The notes under the pieces are model-generated. The model saw nothing but the letters and a program-made list of their open reading frames with translations. It made no database searches and was not told the DNA's origin. The position numbers and the translations under genes are program-made. Positions 11,488 through 19,810 of a DNA stretch of 48,248 bases are shown piece by piece. The number at the start of each line of letters is the position of its first letter. Within the stretch, counting starts at the first letter, position 1. The stretch comes from Microcoleus sp. bin48.metabat.b7b8b9.023 (GTDB lineage Bacteria; Cyanobacteriota; Cyanobacteriia; Cyanobacteriales; Microcoleaceae): assembly GCF_013299185.1 (NCBI RefSeq), contig NZ_JAAFKG010000029.1, positions 1 to 48,248 on the forward strand. Direction: 5' to 3'.

Positions 11488-12819
11488 ATGTCCCCAAGTA
11501 CCGACCTTCTGATTGTTCTCCTGCTGGTTTTCCTCAATGGCGTGTTTGTGATGTCAGAGATGGCCATCATCTCAGTACGGAAAGTGAGACTGCAACAGAT
11601 GGCTAACCAGGGTTCGAGGAATGCCCGTGTAGCTTTGGATCTGGCCAATGCCCCCAATCAGTTCTTGCCGACAGTTCAAATCGGAATTACGCTGCTGGCG
11701 ATCCTGTCAGGCGCTTTCGGAGAAAGCACTATTTCTAAAAGAGTAGAGCCTCTGTTGCGCTTGATACCGGCTTTAGCGCCCTACGCTCAGCCGATCGCCT
11801 CAGTCATCGCAATTTTAACCATAACTTATCTCACCATAATTATCGGCGAACTTGTGCCGAAGCGGCTGGCCCTCAACAACCCCGAGCCGATCGCCTGTAG
11901 TGTCGCTCTTCCCATGCGAATGCTCTCAAAAATTGGCGCTCCTGCCGTTTATCTTTTAAGTTATTCCACGGAATTAGTGCTGCGAATCATGGGGATTGCG
12001 CCTTCTACAGAACCCCAAGTTACAGAGGAAGAAATTAAAGTTTTAATCGAGCAAGGAACCGAGGCGGGAACCTTTGAAGAAGCCGAACAGGACATGGTAG
12101 AAAGAGTGTTCCGTTTGGGCGATCGGCGAGTCAGCGCTTTAATGACACCGCGACCAGATCTGACTTGGCTCGACCTCGACGACTCAGTAGAAGAAAACCG
12201 CCAAAAAATGCTTGGTAGCGGTCATTCCCGATTTCCAGTTTGTCAGGGCGGACTCGATAATGTTGTCGGTTTGGTACACGTTACCGATATGTTGTCTCGC
12301 ACTTTAACAGGTCAACCCCTCGATTTAAGTGCTTCTTTGCGGAGACCTTTATTTGTACCCGAAAGTACGCGCGGTTTAAAAGTCTTAGAGCTTTTCAAGC
12401 AATCTAGCAATCAACTTGCCTTGGTAGTAGACGAATACGGCGTCATTCAAGGATTGGTGACAGTCAACGACATTTTAGTCGAATTAGTTGGCGAATTTCC
12501 CTCGGTTGAAGATGCCGACGAACCGCAAGCCGTGCAGCGCGAAGATGGTTCTTGGCTGTTAGATGGAATGCTCCCGGTCGAGGATTTCTTTGAACTGTTT
12601 GGAATTGAAGAAGTCTCTTCAGAAAATAGGGGAAGTTACCACACAATGGGCGGTTTTGTGATTACAAATTTGGGCAAAATTCCGGCGGCGGCAGAGCATT
12701 TTGAATGGAACGGCTTGCGCGTCGAAGTCGTCGATATGGACGGAAACCGAGTTGATAAGATCTTGGTAATGCCGATCGACTCCACGGGCGATCTGGCTAA
12801 AACCCAAGCAAAAACCTAA
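11488..12819 (+). CDS. CNNM/CorC-family (hemolysin-like) membrane transporter
   Basis: 443 residues with the three-part CNNM layout. The N-terminal DUF21/CNNM transmembrane domain (about 1-185) contains LNGVFVMSEMAIISVRKVRLQQM, QIGITLLAILSGAFGES and IIGELVPKRLALNNPE. A CBS-pair (about 200-335) starts at RVSALMTPRPDLTWLD. A C-terminal CorC_HlyC domain (about 350-430) includes WLLDGMLPVEDFFELFGI. Family members move or regulate Mg2+ and other divalent cations, with the CBS pair sensing nucleotides. The substrate is inferred. The start codon has no clear Shine-Dalgarno sequence, and the TnpB element's right end lies 18 bases upstream, so the native promoter and leader may have been displaced. 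Confidence 0.88.
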   Translation: MSPSTDLLIVLLLVFLNGVFVMSEMAIISVRKVRLQQMANQGSRNARVALDLANAPNQFLPTVQIGITLLAILSGAFGESTISKRVEPLLRLIPALAPYAQPIASVIAILTITYLTIIIGELVPKRLALNNPEPIACSVALPMRMLSKIGAPAVYLLSYSTELVLRIMGIAPSTEPQVTEEEIKVLIEQGTEAGTFEEAEQDMVERVFRLGDRRVSALMTPRPDLTWLDLDDSVEENRQKMLGSGHSRFPVCQGGLDNVVGLVHVTDMLSRTLTGQPLDLSASLRRPLFVPESTRGLKVLELFKQSSNQLALVVDEYGVIQGLVTVNDILVELVGEFPSVEDADEPQAVQREDGSWLLDGMLPVEDFFELFGIEEVSSENRGSYHTMGGFVITNLGKIPAAAEHFEWNGLRVEVVDMDGNRVDKILVMPIDSTGDLAKTQAKT

Positions 12820-12856
12820 AAGCCATGTAATTTTAATCGATCGACATAATACCCAT

Positions 12857-13178
12857 AGGGGCGGGTTCACCAACCATTATCGCCGGAAACAAACAATCTC
12901 AAAAACCCGCCCCCACCCAGCGATAATATTATGTCCGGTCAATTACCATAACAATGAAAGTCCGCAAAAGCGGACTTCAGTCCGCATAATACGGACTGAA
13001 GTCCGCACTACAAACCCATTTTATTGCGGTTAACCGACCGGACATGATATCAATTATCACCTACATTTAGAAATTAAATATAAATATCAGGTTGACATAA
13101 ATTATTGGTGGGGTGGGGGCGGGTTTTTATACATTGTTGGTTATCGTTATATATTGTTGGTGAACCCGCCCTACGAGT
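12857..13178. repeat. Nested inverted repeats between convergent genes
   Basis: The outer arms are GGGGCGGGTTCACCAAC with its own inverted partner (12857-12918), and an inverted second copy at 13108-13175 ending TTGGTGAACCCGCCC. Inside lies another pair, TATGTCCGGTCAATTACC against GGTTAACCGACCGGACAT (about 12929-13046). In the centre is the GGACTTCAGTCC-type palindrome with CGGACTGAAGTCCGCACTAC (about 12962-13012). The 400-base spacer shows no gene. Related GGGGCGGGTT copies lie at 32.1-32.3 kb. Confidence 0.65.
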
Positions 13179-13219
13179 TCGCAAATCGTACCATCAATAA
13201 CAATCAACTGGACATAATA

Positions 13220-14551
13220 TCACTTCTTATTTTTTCTTTGATCGTTCCGCATAGATTCTAGAATAGAACTGCCCACATAATTGCTAAAAATTACCTCTCC
13301 AGTTTTATTGTAATGACAGCAGCTATCTACATAAACAACATCTTTAGTCTTGTCGAACACCTTCACCCCATTCAAAATATTAATCTTATTTTTTTGTAAA
13401 TTAGGAAACTTACCCAAAAGAGCCGGATATCCGATTTCCACAGCCTTAGCATAAGGAGTATCTTTATTAAAAGCAATCAGCTTCTCGGCATCGCTAAACA
13501 CTCTTTTCGTCTGATAGTATTGATTCGGCTGGAGGACATGAAAATAAGGAACATTACTGGCCGACAGCACTTTGTGCATAAAAATTGAACTTTTTGCCCA
13601 ATTCCACGCCATTTGTTCAAAAGCTGCACCATCCTCTAAAATAGACTTATTTTTATTAATATACATCACGCTACCCTCGTCATCTTCCCGAGTTTTGCTG
13701 CGTTCTTTTTCAAATGCAATCACATCTCTGCGATAATTGTTGACTAAATTTTGAACGTAAACAGAAGTCAAAGCATCGCACGCAGCTAAAGAGCAGTGTT
13801 GCAAACTTTCCAAACCCTCAGTAATCTTAGTTTTATTTTCTTTGATTCTAATAGTTGCTTGCAAAGCCTTGGTAGAAAGGCTATTATTCGCCAAGCTAGT
13901 CAGCGGCGAAATGTGCTGAATGCTCGGCATCGCCAGATTAATCTGATTTTTATTGTTTAAATTAGAAAGCGCTACTTCATTAAAGCCATCTATATTGATG
14001 ACCATATCTAATTCTTGACCTAAAGCCAAAAAATAGTTTAAAATTAATAACTGTTGCGGCTGTTTGTAACCGCCTGTAGCAAAAGACAAAATTATAAATT
14101 CTTTGTCCTGTAAACCGGGAACCTGTTTTAGATATTGAGGTAAAATTTTGTTTTGAATTTGAAATATAGAAAAATCTGAAGCCACGGAACCGCCAAAAAT
14201 TCCGATCGCAAATTGATTTTTTTTAAACTTTTTAAAAGGGTAATCGTAAGGAGAGATAAATCCGTAGTTGTTCACCTTAAAACCAGGTCGAAAATCAGCG
14301 CTGGGTTTTTGAATAAACCCAAAGAAAGGATGAAACCTTTCGACAATAGACTGATTCAGACGCACTCCTTCTAAATTAATTCCTAAAGCCGACTTATCTT
14401 GCGCCTTTTGTCTCGTGTAGAAAAATTGCTTGTGCTTGACAAAATACCATCCCAAGGAACCGAGTTCTAGGAAAACAAGTAAAAGCGCCAAGTTTATCAA
14501 AGTAATTTTGAGGATTTCTTGGCCTTTGTTAATTAACTTGAAATCTTTCAT
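13220..14551 (-). CDS. Membrane-anchored SGNH hydrolase-like protein (copy 1)
   Basis: 443 residues with an N-terminal membrane anchor at about 12-36 (ILKITLINLALLLVFLELGSLGW), then an extracytoplasmic SGNH-like domain. Block I is IFGGSVASDF with Ser122. A block III-like GFNEVALSNLNN follows, and the C-terminal VDSCCHYNKTG supplies the Asp-x-x-x-His pattern. It is a close paralogue of the next gene upstream: both share KQFFYTR, HPFFGY/F, GGYKQPQQLLILNYFLALGQELD and INIDGFNEV. It is the last gene of the carbamoyltransferase operon, 6 bases after its paralogue. SGNH proteins of this kind often act on envelope glycans as acetylesterases or transferases. Substrate unknown. Codon use is AT-richer than in neighbouring housekeeping genes. 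Confidence 0.72.
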   Translation of the reverse strand: MKDFKLINKGQEILKITLINLALLLVFLELGSLGWYFVKHKQFFYTRQKAQDKSALGINLEGVRLNQSIVERFHPFFGFIQKPSADFRPGFKVNNYGFISPYDYPFKKFKKNQFAIGIFGGSVASDFSIFQIQNKILPQYLKQVPGLQDKEFIILSFATGGYKQPQQLLILNYFLALGQELDMVINIDGFNEVALSNLNNKNQINLAMPSIQHISPLTSLANNSLSTKALQATIRIKENKTKITEGLESLQHCSLAACDALTSVYVQNLVNNYRRDVIAFEKERSKTREDDEGSVMYINKNKSILEDGAAFEQMAWNWAKSSIFMHKVLSASNVPYFHVLQPNQYYQTKRVFSDAEKLIAFNKDTPYAKAVEIGYPALLGKFPNLQKNKINILNGVKVFDKTKDVVYVDSCCHYNKTGEVIFSNYVGSSILESMRNDQRKNKK

Positions 14552-14557
14552 AAATAT

Positions 14558-15877
14558 TTATTTAGACTTTCTTACTACTTTAATGATGGAACTGGAAATA
14601 TAGTTTGCCAATACTTCCTCTCCCACTGAATTATAGTGACAGCAAGCATCTTTGTAAACCGTATCTTTTGTATTGTCCAAAATATTTACGGCGCTAAACA
14701 CATTAACCTGAGCTTTCTGCAAATCATTGACTTTGGATAACAGCACCGGATAACCTTTGTTTACTCCTGCGATGTACGGGCTGTCTTTGCTGATGGCAAT
14801 TTCCTTTTCCTTGGCGGTAAACACTCGTTTAGTTGGATAATACTGGTTGGGCTGGATAAAGTGAAAATATTTGATGTTTCTACTCGATAAAATTTGGTTC
14901 ATGCCGATCGACGATTCGTACCAAATCGAGGCCATTTTATCAAAAGCAGCAGCCTCTGGCAATACAGACTCAGCTTTTGGAATGTACACTATACTGCTAT
15001 TTGCGTTGTCTGGGTTGGATTGTTTGACTTGGGCGTCGTACTTGACAACTGCTTGCTGGTAATTGTTGACTAATTGTTTCACTCTCAGCGAGGTAACGGC
15101 GTGACACAAAGCAAGTTGACAATTTTGCAATTTGTCAATACCTGCTTTCAATTGTTTTTTGGTTTCGTTAATGTTGACGATGGAAGTCATCGCTTCCGGC
15201 GACACATTGCTTGCTAAACTTGTTAACGGCTGTAGGTGCTGGACGCTGGGCATTCCTATTTCTAGCTGGGCTTTGTTGTTTAAATTGGACAGCGCTACTT
15301 CGTTAAAACCGTCAATATTGATGACTAAATCCAATTCTTGACCCAAAGCCAGAAAGTAATTTAAAATTAATAATTGCTGGGGCTGTTTGTATCCGCCGTT
15401 GCCAAAATTCAAAAGCACAATTTCGCGATCGGCAAATTCTGGATAACTCTGCAATTTTTTAGACAATCTTTGATTTTTATACTCATCTACTGCGAAGTTG
15501 TTGGCAACTGAACCGCCAAAAACTCCGATAATAAATTGTTTTTTATTGGTCTTAATAAAGGGATATTCGTACTGGGAAAAAAAGCCGTGTTTGTTGACTT
15601 TTAACTTTAATCTTTCATTGGTAAAAGCACCTTGTTTGAGAACGTAGCCAAAAAACGGGTGCAGTCTTTCTACGATAGATTCATCTAGTCGAATGCCGAT
15701 ACGTTCAATATCTTCGACTACTTTTTCTTTGGCTTTGGTTCTGGTATAAAAAAATTGCTTTTGGTTGATAAAGTAAAAAGCTAGGGACAAAGCTTCCAGG
15801 CAAATAAAGGCGATCGCCAAATTGACGGCGATTAAAGTTAATATATTTTTGCTTTTTTGGAGCGTTGAGTCTTTCAT
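14558..15877 (-). CDS. Membrane-anchored SGNH hydrolase-like protein (copy 2)
   Basis: 439 residues, a tandem paralogue of the downstream gene. The anchor is at about 11-36 (NILTLIAVNLAIAFICLEAL). The SGNH nucleophile is Ser123 in VFGGSVANNF. A GFNEVALSNLNN motif follows, and the C-terminal acid/base pair is KDACCHYNSVG. The ATG at 15877 follows the preceding gene's stop by 13 bases, consistent with one transcript. Two diverged copies kept side by side suggest either partner subunits or related substrates. The Asp-Ala-Cys-Cys-His context is shared by both copies and unusual enough to serve as a family marker. Function beyond an SGNH-like fold is not assigned. Confidence 0.72.
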   Translation of the reverse strand: MKDSTLQKSKNILTLIAVNLAIAFICLEALSLAFYFINQKQFFYTRTKAKEKVVEDIERIGIRLDESIVERLHPFFGYVLKQGAFTNERLKLKVNKHGFFSQYEYPFIKTNKKQFIIGVFGGSVANNFAVDEYKNQRLSKKLQSYPEFADREIVLLNFGNGGYKQPQQLLILNYFLALGQELDLVINIDGFNEVALSNLNNKAQLEIGMPSVQHLQPLTSLASNVSPEAMTSIVNINETKKQLKAGIDKLQNCQLALCHAVTSLRVKQLVNNYQQAVVKYDAQVKQSNPDNANSSIVYIPKAESVLPEAAAFDKMASIWYESSIGMNQILSSRNIKYFHFIQPNQYYPTKRVFTAKEKEIAISKDSPYIAGVNKGYPVLLSKVNDLQKAQVNVFSAVNILDNTKDTVYKDACCHYNSVGEEVLANYISSSIIKVVRKSK

Positions 15878-15890
15878 GAAATTTGATTGA

Positions 15891-17123
15891 TTACGGTTGT
15901 TTTTTGGGGACTTGAGACTGCTTCAAATTTTCGCACAAATTCTGGTTGATTTTAATACTTGCCAATCGATGCCCGAGCTCATTCCAGTGTCCGCCACAGG
16001 GTACAGAATTGTCAAAACCGTGGACGCAAACTTGATATTTTTCAGTGTAGCCTTGAAACTGTTCGGCTAAATTCAGTACCCGAAAACCTTCGCGCGTACC
16101 CAATGTTTCCACCCGCCTATTGGGATAAAACAAATCCTGAATGTTGTTTTGTGTTATAAAATCTTTTCGGATCTTGACATCCCGTCCAACTTGGATCGGA
16201 TCGCCGATCGTCACAACCAAGAAATCAGCTTTTTTCTGCACGACTTCATTGTGCATAGTCACAATCAAACCCTCTGTCACCTTCCAGGCATCTTTCCAAA
16301 CAGCATCCTGAGGTGGGTTGAAGTTTTTGCTGCTCAAGGCGGTAAAATCTCCAGATAACTGCCGCTTTTTCCTATCTAAATCTACCTTTTTAATCACCTG
16401 CAAGATTCGGGAATTGTTGACCAAAAAACTGGGCATCCTGTCTACAAAGGAAACTGCTCTTTCGTTGCGGGCGATCGGCGGCAGATTGCGAAAAGACATA
16501 TCTGGTACTAACTTGCCGCTAGTATCGTACACAAAAAATGGTCGATAATGGTCGTATTCCAGTTGCGGGGAATTGTTAATTACATCATTACCAATAAAAA
16601 ATGCCAGGACTACAATATCAGGACTGTAATCCCATACTTTTTTCCGCAGCATCATCAATTCTTGAGCGGTACCGTAACCCTGAACGCCGAAATTGATGAC
16701 CTCAACTTTTTTGCGTCCCTTAACGGCGTCGCAGTTACCTAGCTTTCGTTCTAATTTTGACCAGAAAGTTTGTTCGACTGGTACCTGAATTGCTTCGGTG
16801 AAAGAGTCGCCTAAAACTGCGACGCGCAAGGTATTGGGAGGTTTGGTTTTGGTGTGTTCGCGATCGCGCAAACCGTCCTTATTCACCCGTACAAAACTCG
16901 CACCTTCCCCATTCCACTCGCCGGACACACCGGGTTTGAGCTTCCAACCCAAATCGCGATCGGAAGTATGGAAACGAGTTGGCGCGGAGTCTACAACATC
17001 TCCTATTTTTGGGTAGCCCTCAACTCTAGCAACTCGCAATCCAATTTCACCAATTACCACCCCCATTAATAAACCGCCGAGTGTCAAACCTAAATTGACA
17101 CCCAAAGTCTTCAACTTGCTCAT
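15891..17123 (-). CDS. SGNH/GDSL hydrolase-family protein, membrane anchored
   Basis: 410 residues from ATG 17123 (MSKLKTLGVNL). An upstream ATG at 17156 would overlap the SxtK-like gene, so the shorter start, 5 bases after that gene's stop, is preferred. One N-terminal membrane segment (about 5-27, GVNLGLTLGGLLMGVVIGEIG) is followed by DSAPTRFHTSDRDLGWKLKPG. Block I is RVAVLGDSFTEA with the nucleophile Ser. Next come NFGVQGYGTAQE (block II Gly), FFIGNDVINN (block III Asn) and the C-terminal GGHWNELGHRLAS, which carries the catalytic His. All four SGNH blocks are present, so it is likely an active esterase or O-acyl-transfer enzyme on an exported glycan. It is sequence-distinct from the two paralogues downstream. 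Confidence 0.82.
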   Translation of the reverse strand: MSKLKTLGVNLGLTLGGLLMGVVIGEIGLRVARVEGYPKIGDVVDSAPTRFHTSDRDLGWKLKPGVSGEWNGEGASFVRVNKDGLRDREHTKTKPPNTLRVAVLGDSFTEAIQVPVEQTFWSKLERKLGNCDAVKGRKKVEVINFGVQGYGTAQELMMLRKKVWDYSPDIVVLAFFIGNDVINNSPQLEYDHYRPFFVYDTSGKLVPDMSFRNLPPIARNERAVSFVDRMPSFLVNNSRILQVIKKVDLDRKKRQLSGDFTALSSKNFNPPQDAVWKDAWKVTEGLIVTMHNEVVQKKADFLVVTIGDPIQVGRDVKIRKDFITQNNIQDLFYPNRRVETLGTREGFRVLNLAEQFQGYTEKYQVCVHGFDNSVPCGGHWNELGHRLASIKINQNLCENLKQSQVPKKQP

Positions 17124-17127
17124 TCTT

Positions 17128-17292
17128 TCAAAACAGGGTATAAATAAACGGAGCAATTACAGAACCCTGACTCAATACAATCAAAGCTCCTAAAAAGACT
17201 AAAGTCACAATTAATGGTAGCAACCAATATTTTTGGCGTTCCTTCATAAACGCCCACAAATCTTTGAGAAAGTCTAATGTTGATTCAAACAC
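17128..17292 (-). CDS. DUF5989 / SxtK-like small membrane protein
   Basis: 54 residues, GTG start at 17292 immediately after the TAA of the SxtJ-like gene (TAAGTG). The sequence begins MFESTLDFLKDLWAFMKERQ, has one transmembrane helix (YWLLPLIVTLVFLGALIVLS), and ends with SVIAPFIYTLF. Size, layout and position match DUF5989 proteins such as SxtK, which are encoded beside SxtJ and a carbamoyltransferase in many bacteria. Biochemical role is unknown; it may anchor the carbamoyltransferase at the membrane (inference). The gene is short and easily missed. Direct abutment to both neighbours strongly supports that it is real. Confidence 0.85.
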   Translation of the reverse strand: MFESTLDFLKDLWAFMKERQKYWLLPLIVTLVFLGALIVLSQGSVIAPFIYTLF

Positions 17293-17700
17293 TTAGAAAG
17301 GACGCTCCATACTAACTTTTGTTCTTTCTTTACTTTGGACGCGGTAAGTATCCATTTTTGGATTAAGTTTGCGTCGCATTGCATCTTCGCCAAATATGCC
17401 TTTGATAACTCCCATCGGCCAAATTATCAGGTAAAAAACTATCCCCAGCACGATCGGCGTTTCAATCTTGTTGAGGGTAAGTCCAAACCACATCCACCCG
17501 TGATAAATGGGATTGAGCGATTTCGGCGCAGCCAATGCTAACACAATTAGCACTGCGCCGATCGCCCAGGGCCACCAAGGTATAGAATCGCGCCGCAGCA
17601 AAGGTACTGCTAAACCGAACAGCACTGCAATTAAGCCGCCAATTAGCAGGCCGAAATCGCGCAGGCCTTTGTTATCGAGTTTTTTTATTTCGTCGCTCAT
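17293..17700 (-). CDS. SxtJ-like membrane protein
   Basis: 135 residues from ATG 17700 (MSDEIKKLDNKGLRDFGLLIG). A longer frame to 17742 would translate the heptamer repeat upstream and is rejected. Three hydrophobic segments are visible: LLIGGLIAVLFGLAVPLL, WWPWAIGAVLIVLALAAP and IETPIVLGIVFYLIIWPMGVI. The tail, EDAMRRKLNPKMDTYRV, is positively charged. This matches SxtJ-type proteins found next to NodU/CmcH carbamoyltransferases. The function is not established. Context points to a membrane partner of the carbamoyltransferase. It is the second gene of the operon. Confidence 0.83.
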   Translation of the reverse strand: MSDEIKKLDNKGLRDFGLLIGGLIAVLFGLAVPLLRRDSIPWWPWAIGAVLIVLALAAPKSLNPIYHGWMWFGLTLNKIETPIVLGIVFYLIIWPMGVIKGIFGEDAMRRKLNPKMDTYRVQSKERTKVSMERPF

Positions 17701-17705
17701 TAGAA

Positions 17706-17838
17706 ATTGGGAATGGGGCATTGGGAATGGGGCATTGGGCATTGGGCATTAGGTATTAGGTATTAGGTATTAGTCATTTATCAGTCATTCACACCAACAA
17801 ATCACAAATAACCAATAACTAATAACCAATAACTAATA
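17706..17838. repeat. Heptameric tandem repeats (ATTGGGC, TATTAGG, AACTAAT)
   Basis: The spacer between the carbamoyltransferase and SxtJ-like genes is almost all 7-base units. GAATGGG/GCATTGG units (17706-17749) come first, then TATTAGG units (17750-17773), then AACTAAT/AACCAAT units (17809-17838). These are STRR-like sequences. They supply the false N-terminal extension of the SxtJ-like frame. Confidence 0.7.
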
Positions 17839-17839
17839 A

Positions 17840-19810
17840 CTAATCTAGTTCAAATTCATTTTTCCAAGCTTCATCTTGTTTCCAAGGAATTTGTTCCGAT
17901 TTAGGAATTAAGAAATTCTCTAAAACCAGATAATCCATTTCGGTACGCATGAAACAGCGGTAAGCATCCTCAGGAGTGCAAACAATTGGTTCGCCTCGGA
18001 CGTTGAATGAAGTATTTACTAAAATCGAACAGCCCGATCGCTCTTCAAAATGGTTGATTAAGTCATAGTACCGAGGATTGGTTTCTTTGTGAACAGTTTG
18101 GATGCGGGCGGAGTAATCGACGTGGGTGACAGCCGGAATTTCCGATCGCGGAATGTTGAGTTTTTCAATGCCAAACAACTGCTCTTGTTCCGCAGTCATG
18201 GGAATGCGGAGACTGCCTTTGACTGGAGCTACTAATAGCATATAAGGGCTGGAATGGTCAATCTCGAAATAATCGGCAACTCGTTCGGCTAAGATTGACG
18301 GTGCAAAAGGTCGAAATGATTCCCGATATTTAATTTTGAGGTTCATCACGGACTGCATTTTAGCATTGCGAGGATCGCCAATAATCGATCGCCCGCCCAG
18401 AGCTCGCGGCCCAAATTCCATCCGCCCTTGGAACCATCCGACGACGTTTCCCTGTTCCAAAATTTCCGCCAACTGCGGCATCAATTCGGCATCGTCCAAT
18501 CGATGATAGCTAGCTTTGACAGCATCCAAATATTCCTGAATTTCTGTGTCATTAAACCTTGGCCCCAAATAGGAACCGCGCATTTTGTCGTGACAAGTTA
18601 AATGAGTGACAGACTTCGCCACAGTTGCTACAGCTTGGTTGGTAGTGAGGACTTCAGTCCTCTCCTCGTTCGTAGTAAGGACTTCAGTCCTCTCCTCCTT
18701 AATCTTATTTACTGCGAGTAGCTCATCAGCAACAGTACGAGTTTGTTCGCAATACTGATACCAAATCGCCAAAGCCGCGCCCAAAGCACCGCCAGCATCT
18801 CCGGCGGCAGGTTGAATCCAAATATCTTTGAAAATACCTTCCCGCAAGAGTCGGCCGTTAGCAACGCAGTTAAGAGCAACACCGCCGGCAAGACAAAGAT
18901 AATCTACATCCAATTCTTTTTTAACTGTTCTGCACAGCCGCAAAACAACTTCTTCTGTAACAACTTGAATGGATGCTGCAATGTCCATTTCCCGCTGAGT
19001 TAATTTTCCTTCAGCTTTGCGCGGCGGCCCTTCAAACAGTTCGTCAAATTTCTGATTTGTCATGGTTAAGCCAACAGTGTAGTTGAAATAATCCATGTCT
19101 AAACGGAAAGTTCCGTCATCTTTGAGGTCGATTAAATGGGTGAGAATTTTGTCTACATACTTGGGTTCGCCGTAGGGCGCTAAACCCATGAGTTTGTATT
19201 CACCAGAGTTGACTTTGAAGCCTGTGTAATAGGTGAAAGCTGAATAAAGCAAGCCCAAGGAGTGGGGAAAATCGATTTCCCACTGAGGTGTGAGTTGGTT
19301 GCCGTCTCCTAGCCAGACTGAGGTTGTTGCCCATTCACCTACGCCGTCGAGGCACAAAACGGCGGCTTTTTGGAAGGGGCTGGGGAAAAATGCTGAGGCT
19401 GCGTGGGATTGGTGGTGTTCGGTAAATAGCAGAGATGGCAGTTTGTTGCTTTTGCAGTTTGCCATTTCTGCGAGCTCTCTTTTGAGCATGGTTTTGAGGT
19501 AAAGCTTTTCTTTCAGCCAGATGGGCATGGCGGTGAGGAAAGAGCGAAAACCTTTGGGTGCGTAGGCTAGGTAAGTTTCTAGCAGGCGCTCAAATTTGAC
19601 TAATGGTTTGTCGTAAAAGACTATGCGATCGAGTTCCCGCAATTCTATGTTCGCTTCTTTTAGGCAATAGGCGATCGCATTCTTGGGAAATCTGGCGTCG
19701 TGCTTTTTGCGGGAAAATCTTTCTTCCTGCGCTGCGGCGATAATTTCTCCATCGCGAATTAAGGCGGCGGCGCTGTCGTGGTAATACGCCGAGATTCCAA
19801 GTATGTTCAT
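17840..19810 (-). CDS. NodU/CmcH-family O-carbamoyltransferase with two in-frame repeat peptides
   Basis: 656 residues from ATG 19810 (MNILGISAYYHDSAAALIRDG). This start is preceded by GAGGAG; an ATG 12 bases upstream is less likely. Family members use carbamoyl phosphate and ATP to carbamoylate hydroxyl groups of sugars or natural products. The N-terminal Kae1-like domain shows HHQSHAASAFFPSPF, a GEYKLMGLAPYGEP segment, and GGVALNCVANGRLL. The C-terminal domain shows GWFQGRMEFGPRALGGRSII and ILVNTSFNVRGEPIV. Residues about 368-388 read EERTEVLTTN twice, encoded by two 30-base GGACTTCAGTCC palindrome units. They lie between the conserved domains and are probably a tolerated loop insertion. 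The gene heads the operon with SxtJ-like, SxtK-like and SGNH proteins. SxtI is the closest named relative by context, but no other saxitoxin genes are present. Confidence 0.92.
   Translation of the reverse strand: MNILGISAYYHDSAAALIRDGEIIAAAQEERFSRKKHDARFPKNAIAYCLKEANIELRELDRIVFYDKPLVKFERLLETYLAYAPKGFRSFLTAMPIWLKEKLYLKTMLKRELAEMANCKSNKLPSLLFTEHHQSHAASAFFPSPFQKAAVLCLDGVGEWATTSVWLGDGNQLTPQWEIDFPHSLGLLYSAFTYYTGFKVNSGEYKLMGLAPYGEPKYVDKILTHLIDLKDDGTFRLDMDYFNYTVGLTMTNQKFDELFEGPPRKAEGKLTQREMDIAASIQVVTEEVVLRLCRTVKKELDVDYLCLAGGVALNCVANGRLLREGIFKDIWIQPAAGDAGGALGAALAIWYQYCEQTRTVADELLAVNKIKEERTEVLTTNEERTEVLTTNQAVATVAKSVTHLTCHDKMRGSYLGPRFNDTEIQEYLDAVKASYHRLDDAELMPQLAEILEQGNVVGWFQGRMEFGPRALGGRSIIGDPRNAKMQSVMNLKIKYRESFRPFAPSILAERVADYFEIDHSSPYMLLVAPVKGSLRIPMTAEQEQLFGIEKLNIPRSEIPAVTHVDYSARIQTVHKETNPRYYDLINHFEERSGCSILVNTSFNVRGEPIVCTPEDAYRCFMRTEMDYLVLENFLIPKSEQIPWKQDEAWKNEFELD
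18640..18699. repeat. Two in-frame 30-bp GGACTTCAGTCC palindrome units inside the carbamoyltransferase
   Basis: Units starting GTAGTGAGG (18642) and GTAGTAAGG (18672) lie 30 bases apart and each carries GGACTTCAGTCC. On the coding (minus) strand each unit gives EERTEVLTTN. The same element occurs in frame once in cobN and in several intergenic clusters of this window. Confidence 0.85.

Noticed and set aside
13220..19810. Saxitoxin biosynthesis cluster
   Set aside because: Only the carbamoyltransferase, SxtJ-like and SxtK-like genes resemble sxt genes. SxtA and the other core enzymes are absent, and this trio is widespread in non-toxic bacteria.
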